From Lachnospiraceae bacterium (GTDB taxonomy: Bacteria; Bacillota; Clostridia; Lachnospirales; Lachnospiraceae), in NCBI GenBank assembly GCA_028727605.1, contig JAQYOA010000014.1, positions 1-35,479 on the forward strand: a DNA stretch of 35,479 nucleotides, read 5' to 3'. Positions 31,272 to 35,479 of the stretch are shown piece by piece. The notes beneath the pieces were generated by a model. That model saw only the letters and a program-made list of their open reading frames with translations, was not told the DNA's origin and ran no database searches. How positions within the stretch are numbered: the stretch's first letter is position 1; each line of letters opens with the position of its first letter. The position numbers and the translations under genes are program-made.

Positions 31272-33062
31272 ATGAAGATTACAAATGACATTTGTTATGT
31301 TGGAGTGAACGATCACAAAGTAGATCTTTTTGAGGGACAATATGTCGTTCCAAACGGAATGTCCTATAATTCCTACGTCATCATGGATGAAAAAATTGCA
31401 GTAATGGATACCGTAGACCGTAATTTCACCCATGAATGGCTGGACAATCTTGGCGCAGTACTGGAAAATCGCAAACCGGACTATCTGATTATTCAGCACA
31501 TGGAACCGGATCACTCCGCTAACATTGCTAATTTTATGAAAACCTACCCGGAAGCTACAATCGTTTCTTCCGCAAAAGCCTTTGTTATGATGAACAATTT
31601 CTTCGGCACAGACTTTTCTGACCGCCGTATCGTTGTGGGCGAAGGTGACACCTTAACCCTCGGCAAACATACCCTTACCTTTGTTACCGCACCGATGGTT
31701 CACTGGCCGGAGGTTATCGTGACCTATGACAGTACAGATAAAGTGCTGTTCTCTGCTGACGGTTTTGGTAAATTCGGAGCTCTCGATGTTGAGGAAGACT
31801 GGGCATGTGAAGCCAGAAGATACTACATCGGTATTGTCGGAAAATACGGCGCACAGGTACAGGCTCTGCTCAAAAAAGCGGCAACTCTGGACATTTCCAT
31901 CATCTGCCCGCTTCACGGACCTGTCCTCACGGAAAATCTCGGTTACTATCTGAATCTGTACAACACCTGGTCCTCCTATGCGACGGAAAGTGACGGTGTT
32001 GTCATTGCCTACACTTCCGTTTACGGAAATACAGCAAAAGCGGTAGAACTTCTGGCTGAAAAACTGAAAGAGAAAAACTGCCCGAAAGTTGTTGTTCACG
32101 ATCTGGCCCGCACAGACATGGCAGAAGCAGTGGAAGACGCTTTCCGCTACGGCAGAATCGTTCTTGCAACTACCACTTATAATGCAGACATTTTCCCGTT
32201 TATGAAGGAATTCATTCATCACCTGACAGAACGCAATTTCCAGAACAAAACAGTAGCTCTGATCGAAAATGGTTCCTGGGCTCCTTTGGCTGCCAAGACC
32301 ATGAAAACAATGCTGTCCGGCTGCAAGAACCTGACCTTCACCAATATCACAGTCAAGATTATGTCTGCGCTTAACAAAGACAGTTCCGCACAGCTGGATG
32401 CACTGGCAGATGAACTTTGCAAAGATTATCTTGCACAGCAAAATTCCACAGCAGATAAAAATGATATGTCAGCTCTGTTCAAGATCGGATACGGCCTGTA
32501 TGTAGTCACCTCCAATGACGGCAAGAAAGACAATGGTCTGATCGTGAATACCGTTTCACAGCTCACTGATTCTCCAAAACGGGTTGCTGTTACAATCAAC
32601 AAACTGAACTATTCTCACCACGTAATCAAACAGACCGGCATTATGAATGTAAACTGTCTGTCCGTGGATGCTCCGTTCTCTGTATTCGAAAACTTTGGAT
32701 TCCAGAGCGGCAGAAATGTAGATAAATTTGCAAGCTTTACACCACTTCGTTCCGATAACGGCCTTGTATTCCTGCCAAAATACATCAATGCATTTATGTC
32801 CCTGAAAGTGGAACAGTACATTGATATGGATACCCATGGTATGTTCATCTGTTCCGTAACAGAGGCCAGAGTTCTTTCCGACAAAGATACCATGACCTAC
32901 ACCTACTATCAGAATGAAGTAAAACCAAAACCGGACACAGGAAATAAAAAAGGCTTTGTCTGCAAAGTCTGCGGATATGTTTACGAAGGCGATGAACTTC
33001 CGGAAGATTTCATCTGTCCTCTCTGCAAGCATGGTGTTGCTGATTTCGAACCAATTGCTTAA
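31272..33062 (+). CDS. Flavodiiron protein with flavodoxin, flavin-reductase-like and rubredoxin domains
   Basis: Flavodiiron proteins reduce oxygen to water and/or NO to N2O, protecting anaerobes. The 596-residue form starts at ATG 31272 with GAGGTGA eight bases upstream; a GTG at 31260 lies inside that site. Domains in order: MBL-fold diiron domain (about 1-240) with ligands His76, Glu78, Asp80 and His81 (HMEPDH), His144 (MVHWPE), Asp163 (SADGFG) and His215 (PLHGP); flavodoxin (about 243-385; YTSVYGNTAKA); a flavin-reductase-like FMN-binding domain (about 402-530); and rubredoxin (about 545-596; CKVCGY and CPLC). Carrying its own reductase-like and rubredoxin parts suggests self-contained electron transfer from NAD(P)H, which is inferred. 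A hairpin terminator follows. Confidence 0.93.
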   Translation: MKITNDICYVGVNDHKVDLFEGQYVVPNGMSYNSYVIMDEKIAVMDTVDRNFTHEWLDNLGAVLENRKPDYLIIQHMEPDHSANIANFMKTYPEATIVSSAKAFVMMNNFFGTDFSDRRIVVGEGDTLTLGKHTLTFVTAPMVHWPEVIVTYDSTDKVLFSADGFGKFGALDVEEDWACEARRYYIGIVGKYGAQVQALLKKAATLDISIICPLHGPVLTENLGYYLNLYNTWSSYATESDGVVIAYTSVYGNTAKAVELLAEKLKEKNCPKVVVHDLARTDMAEAVEDAFRYGRIVLATTTYNADIFPFMKEFIHHLTERNFQNKTVALIENGSWAPLAAKTMKTMLSGCKNLTFTNITVKIMSALNKDSSAQLDALADELCKDYLAQQNSTADKNDMSALFKIGYGLYVVTSNDGKKDNGLIVNTVSQLTDSPKRVAVTINKLNYSHHVIKQTGIMNVNCLSVDAPFSVFENFGFQSGRNVDKFASFTPLRSDNGLVFLPKYINAFMSLKVEQYIDMDTHGMFICSVTEARVLSDKDTMTYTYYQNEVKPKPDTGNKKGFVCKVCGYVYEGDELPEDFICPLCKHGVADFEPIA

Positions 33063-33069
33063 CAACCGG

Positions 33070-33119
33070 AAGGAGCATTACATCAGAACTGATTTGTCAG
33101 TTGTGGAGTGCTGCTCCTT
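33070..33119 (+). terminator. Hairpin terminator after the flavodiiron gene
   Basis: AAGGAGCA (33070-33077) pairs with TGCTCCTT (33112-33119), with an inner AACTGA/TCAGTT stem. The T run is short (TTTCTC). It lies just after the stop codon, between convergent genes. Confidence 0.6.
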
Positions 33120-33217
33120 TCTCAATAAAGGACAAGAAAATAAGCGGCTGTATTTACTGATTGGAAATCCTGAAAGGCTTTTCCATCTGCAAATACAACC
33201 GCTCTTTCCTTATACAA

Positions 33218-33640
33218 TTAAATCAGTTCCGGAATAGAATTCAGGTTCATGTAAGTAGCTACCGAACAGTCAAAACCTTTGATGTGTCCATACAGCCATT
33301 CGATCACATTCTTATTAACCGCCTGAACAAAAGCATCTGTCGGCCCTTCCTCCTCTGCAAGCATATCATGCAGTTCGGAAACTGCCTGTTTGAATTCCTC
33401 GTGTTTTTTTCTATGCTCATCAATACCCGGATAACCAATCTTCTCCTGCAGATCTTCCTCTGCCTTAAAATGAAAATCTGTGTAATCTACCAGATAATCC
33501 AGCATTTTAATTGCTTCGAGCTTTCCGCCGCCCTCTTCACAGCAGATAACCAGTTTGTTAATCTTATCGATGAGTTCCTTATGCTGTCCATCAATCAGTT
33601 CATTACCCGTTACAAGACTGTCATCAAATGTTGCACGCAT
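33218..33640 (-). CDS. Bacteriohemerythrin
   Basis: This 140-residue four-helix protein binds oxygen at a diiron site and is thought to store, sense or deliver oxygen. The ligands are in DGQHKELI (His), YTDFHFKAEEDL (His and Glu), DEHRKKHEEF (His, His) and WLYGHIKGFD (His and Asp), so the site looks complete. The start at 33640 (MRATFDDSL) has AGGAGG seven bases upstream; an ATG 21 bases earlier lies before that site. It faces the flavodiiron gene across its terminator. Delivery of oxygen to the flavodiiron reductase is a reasonable inference from the pairing. Confidence 0.93.
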   Translation of the reverse strand: MRATFDDSLVTGNELIDGQHKELIDKINKLVICCEEGGGKLEAIKMLDYLVDYTDFHFKAEEDLQEKIGYPGIDEHRKKHEEFKQAVSELHDMLAEEEGPTDAFVQAVNKNVIEWLYGHIKGFDCSVATYMNLNSIPELI

Positions 33641-33682
33641 AACTGCTTCCTCCTTTTGCATTTGAAATAAAACTCTTATTTC

Positions 33683-33711
33683 ACTATAACACTAATTCAC
33701 CTGTGATTCAA
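33683..33711 (-). promoter_or_regulatory. Sigma-A promoter of the hemerythrin gene
   Basis: TTGAAT (33706-33711), 17 bases, TATAGT (33683-33688) on the minus strand, about 45 bases before the chosen start codon. Confidence 0.65.
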
Positions 33712-33758
33712 TCTGCAAATTCAAAAGAATACCCACCGCTTTCCCGGCAACTCCTTCT

Positions 33759-34232
33759 TCATTCGAATTTGATTTCCCCTTTTTCTTTCAGATAAGTCAA
33801 AAATCCTTCGCATCCCTCCACGACATCACGATAAGTCTCATCAAAATCTCCGGTATACCACGGATCCGCAATATCTCTGGATGAGCCTGCAAAGGTTAAG
33901 AATTTATACAGCTTTCCCTCCGGATCTCCTTTTAACATTCGGTTCAGATTTCTCATGTTCCAGGTGTCCATTCCAATTATATAATCAAAATTGCAGTAAT
34001 CTTTCCACGTGATTTGTGTCGCCCTGTGGGGCAATACCGGAATTCCTTCCTGCTGCATCTTTCTGATCGTTCCCCGGTGAGGAGGATTCCCGATCTCTTC
34101 TGTACTGGTTGCTCTGGAATCTATACAAAAGCAATCTGACAGTCCAAGTTTGTTAACCATATCCTGTAGTACAAATTGACTCATTGTGCTGCGGCAGATG
34201 TTGCCGTGGCACAGGAAAAGCACTTTTATCAT
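33759..34232 (-). CDS. Low-molecular-weight protein tyrosine phosphatase
   Basis: The enzyme removes phosphate from tyrosine (or arginine, as in Bacillus YwlE) in proteins. The 157-residue protein begins MIKVLFLCHGNICRS with the C-x5-R phosphate loop (Cys8 to Arg14). The general acid Asp is in ADPWYTGDF near residue 122. Length is normal. In Firmicutes such enzymes often act on bacterial tyrosine kinases of capsule loci, but none is nearby. A GGAGG site lies about 11 bases before the ATG. It borders the recombinase remnant region upstream. Confidence 0.93.
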   Translation of the reverse strand: MIKVLFLCHGNICRSTMSQFVLQDMVNKLGLSDCFCIDSRATSTEEIGNPPHRGTIRKMQQEGIPVLPHRATQITWKDYCNFDYIIGMDTWNMRNLNRMLKGDPEGKLYKFLTFAGSSRDIADPWYTGDFDETYRDVVEGCEGFLTYLKEKGEIKFE

Positions 34233-34335
34233 AATCTCTATATCCCTCCATAAGTCTGAAAAACGTTGATATTACTGGGTTTTTCGGACTTTCGGTTTTT
34301 CTTCCATTTTTCATAAGTCTCTATAAATCTATGTA

Positions 34336-34372
34336 ACTACACCACCTGGTGGTGTAGTAAATGGTGTAGTAA
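34336..34372. repeat. Cluster of ACTACACCA repeats beside the integrase 3' end
   Basis: CTACACCACC (34337-34346) and GGTGGTGTAG (34348-34357) form a perfect 10-bp palindrome around a single base. TGGTGTAGTAA occurs twice in direct orientation (34350-34360 and 34362-34372), 12 bases apart. The cluster ends two bases before the integrase stop codon. Tyrosine recombinases bind such core and arm repeats near their own gene, so this may be a remnant attachment region. The rest of 34233-34335 shows nothing I can name. Confidence 0.55.
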
Positions 34373-34374
34373 TC

Positions 34375-34683
34375 TTAAGATACTACCACCATATTTGCTG
34401 CTTTTTCGGCAGCAGAATCCTCCTCTTTTTTCGAGTCAGAGGACTGACGAATCTGAGAAATCTTTGCCATCTGCTCCGCAGCGTGTGCGTAGCTTGCATG
34501 GGTGTAAACATTGAGTGTGACACCCGCATCGGAATGACCCATCAGGTACTGAAGGTTCTTAATGTCCATACCATCGTTTGCGTAATTCGTACAGAAAGTA
34601 TGTCGGAACACATGTGGACGTGTCAAGTATGGGACAAAAAAAATATTTCTTTTTTCTTGCCGGATAGTACCTGACCATTCCAA
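34375..34683 (-). pseudogene. Tyrosine-recombinase integrase, 3' fragment only
   Basis: The open frame of 102 codons keeps only the C-terminal catalytic end of a phage/ICE-type integrase. It has PHVFRHTFCTN (the HxxR box), LQYLMGHSDAGVTLNVYTH (His and the nucleophile Tyr) and a Lys/Glu/Ala-rich tail. The N-terminal arm-binding and core-binding domains and the first catalytic Arg are absent. Recognisable similarity begins near 34640; upstream codons (MEWSGTIRQEKRNIF) do not resemble an integrase. No good ribosome site precedes the ATG. The serine-recombinase gene lies 56 bases upstream in the same orientation, and the break may be the insertion point of that element. Confidence 0.8.
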
Positions 34684-34691
34684 TCAGGTAC
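34667..34691. repeat. Inverted repeat at the recombinase junction
   Basis: GTACCTGA (34667-34674) and TCAGGTAC (34684-34691) are perfect inverted copies separated by nine bases. The repeat lies between the stop codon of the large serine recombinase and the start of recognisable integrase similarity. That is where an attachment half-site would be expected. Confidence 0.45.
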
Positions 34692-34739
34692 CCCAGCACT
34701 TTTATTATCTTCCACAATATCGCTCTTGTCCAGAACATT

Positions 34740-35479
34740 TTATCTCTGCCCTAAAAATACATCATCAAAATTCCATTCAATTTCGATTTCCTCCTGGCTA
34801 TGCACCCGGATAACCTTGATGATCTCCCGTAACTTCTCTGTATCGAATTTCTCCATGTCCAGAAATTCTTCCAGTTTCATTTCCTTCGCAGTATTGTCCT
34901 GCTCGAGCATCTTTGCATCACGTTCAGACTCTGCTATCTTTCGTCTGATTTCTTCCAGCTGTCTGCCTATCTTTTCTGCTTTCTGCTTGTACAATTCCCG
35001 GTCAATACAACCATCTTTGTACCCATCATAAAGTCTCATTTTTTCAGAAGACAACTGGCGGCTCTGTTTCAACAATTCTGCAACATTCGTCTCCATACCT
35101 TTGCTCTGGTTCTTTGATTTAACAATCTTCCGGTTTTCCAGCATGGAAGATGCAAACTGATGAACAAGCTCCAGGATATGCTTTTCCATTGGCTCACGTC
35201 TGACCACCAGGCTTCGACAGACATGATCACCGCTGGTACGCCCATCCGAGCATTTCAGCAGATGCTCCGTTTCTCTTACCAGACAATGACCGCAGTGTGC
35301 ACACAGCATCAGTGCTGGCTGTTTCTTGCGTCTTGCCAACGTATAATTGGTTCTTGTTTCTGCAACACCTCTGGATTTTTTCGGATGCAGTCTGTTCGCT
35401 TTTTCAAACAGTTCCCTGTCAACAATCGGATCATGGTGGTTTTCCAGCCTGATCCAGTCAGACTCGTCATTAAGAACCG
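34740..35479 (-). CDS. Large serine recombinase, C-terminal part (N-terminus beyond right edge)
   Basis: The minus-strand frame is open to the right edge, so the catalytic serine domain is not visible. What is seen, from the edge inward, is as follows. The end of the recombinase domain reads WIRLENHHDPIVDRELFEKA. A zinc ribbon follows (CAHCGHCL with later Cys in LKCSDG and DHVC). Then comes a long charged coiled coil (EMLK-like region with LLKQSRQLSSEKMRLYDGY and DRELYKQKAEKIGRQLEE) and a short basic-acidic tail. These are typical of TndX/TnpX-type large serine recombinases that integrate and excise conjugative or mobilisable elements. A TTG inside the frame (35339) is not the true start. At least 246 codons are present. 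Confidence 0.88.
   Translation of the reverse strand, partial: VLNDESDWIRLENHHDPIVDRELFEKANRLHPKKSRGVAETRTNYTLARRKKQPALMLCAHCGHCLVRETEHLLKCSDGRTSGDHVCRSLVVRREPMEKHILELVHQFASSMLENRKIVKSKNQSKGMETNVAELLKQSRQLSSEKMRLYDGYKDGCIDRELYKQKAEKIGRQLEEIRRKIAESERDAKMLEQDNTAKEMKLEEFLDMEKFDTEKLREIIKVIRVHSQEEIEIEWNFDDVFLGQR

Noticed and set aside
31653-32441. Open frame of 262 codons opposite the flavodiiron gene
   Set aside because: Fully antisense to a well-supported gene with intact motifs, with Cys/Phe-rich composition and no recognisable domain.
1-35479. CRISPR array, tRNA or rRNA genes, intact insertion sequence
   Set aside because: No regularly spaced repeats, cloverleaf-like segments, rRNA stretches or transposase genes with terminal repeats were found on reading both strands by eye.

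Overview
The window looks like chromosome from an anaerobic, spore-forming Firmicute of the Lachnospiraceae type. The evidence is moderate-to-low GC DNA, strong AGGAGG-type ribosome binding sites, vegetative promoters close to TTGACA-N17-TATAAT, a T-box leader on thrS, a CotJABC spore-coat operon, a Spo0A-type DNA-binding protein, a mixed-acid/lactate gene set (pta-ackA, D-lactate dehydrogenase) and oxygen-scavenging flavodiiron and hemerythrin proteins. Species cannot be fixed from the sequence alone. Most genes are on the minus strand.

Layout. 1-572: 5' part of a lipoprotein with an Ig-like region, running off the left edge. 821-4076: rpmF and yceD behind a consensus promoter, then the ackA-pta acetate operon. 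4077-5324: divergent tmcAL, which uses acetate to modify tRNA-Met. 5419-7077: the UPF0210/UPF0237(ACT) pair. 7208-11610: a probable operon reading anti-sigma-like membrane protein, polA, coaE, walJ. 11745-12737: D-lactate dehydrogenase behind two tandem Rex-like operators. 12886-16151: gltX followed by a UvrD-type helicase, with a structured gltX leader. 16352-17357: acpP and a sirtuin-like protein that has lost the NAD-binding signature. 17426-20536: an FtsW-type SEDS protein and a membrane-fused glycerophosphodiesterase. 20832-23464: a receiver-less Spo0A C-terminal domain protein, a divergent XRE/S24-like regulator and the cotJABC operon. 23521-27922: an ABC exporter and an unusual 866-residue protein joining a P-loop-less RecA/KaiC-like region to a PPDK/PEP-synthase-type ATP-grasp. 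28141-30490: thrS with a complete T-box leader (specifier ACC). 30629-33640: ogt, a four-domain flavodiiron protein and a convergent bacteriohemerythrin. 33759-34232: a low-molecular-weight protein tyrosine phosphatase. 34375-35479: a truncated tyrosine integrase abutting the 3' part of a large serine recombinase, which looks like one edge of a mobile element.

How it fits together. Much of the window is core housekeeping: translation (rpmF, gltX, thrS, tmcAL), replication and repair (polA, helicase, ogt), cofactor and lipid supply (coaE, acpP, GDPD) and cell wall (FtsW-type). Redox and oxygen handling is a second theme: Rex-like control of lactate production, a flavodiiron oxygen/NO reductase beside an oxygen-binding hemerythrin, and the manganese-catalase-like CotJC. 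The least explained parts are the PPDK-like ATP-grasp protein, the degenerate sirtuin, the stand-alone Spo0A_C protein, the anti-sigma-like protein coupled to polA, and the recombinase junction at the right end. No CRISPR array, rRNA or tRNA gene was seen.
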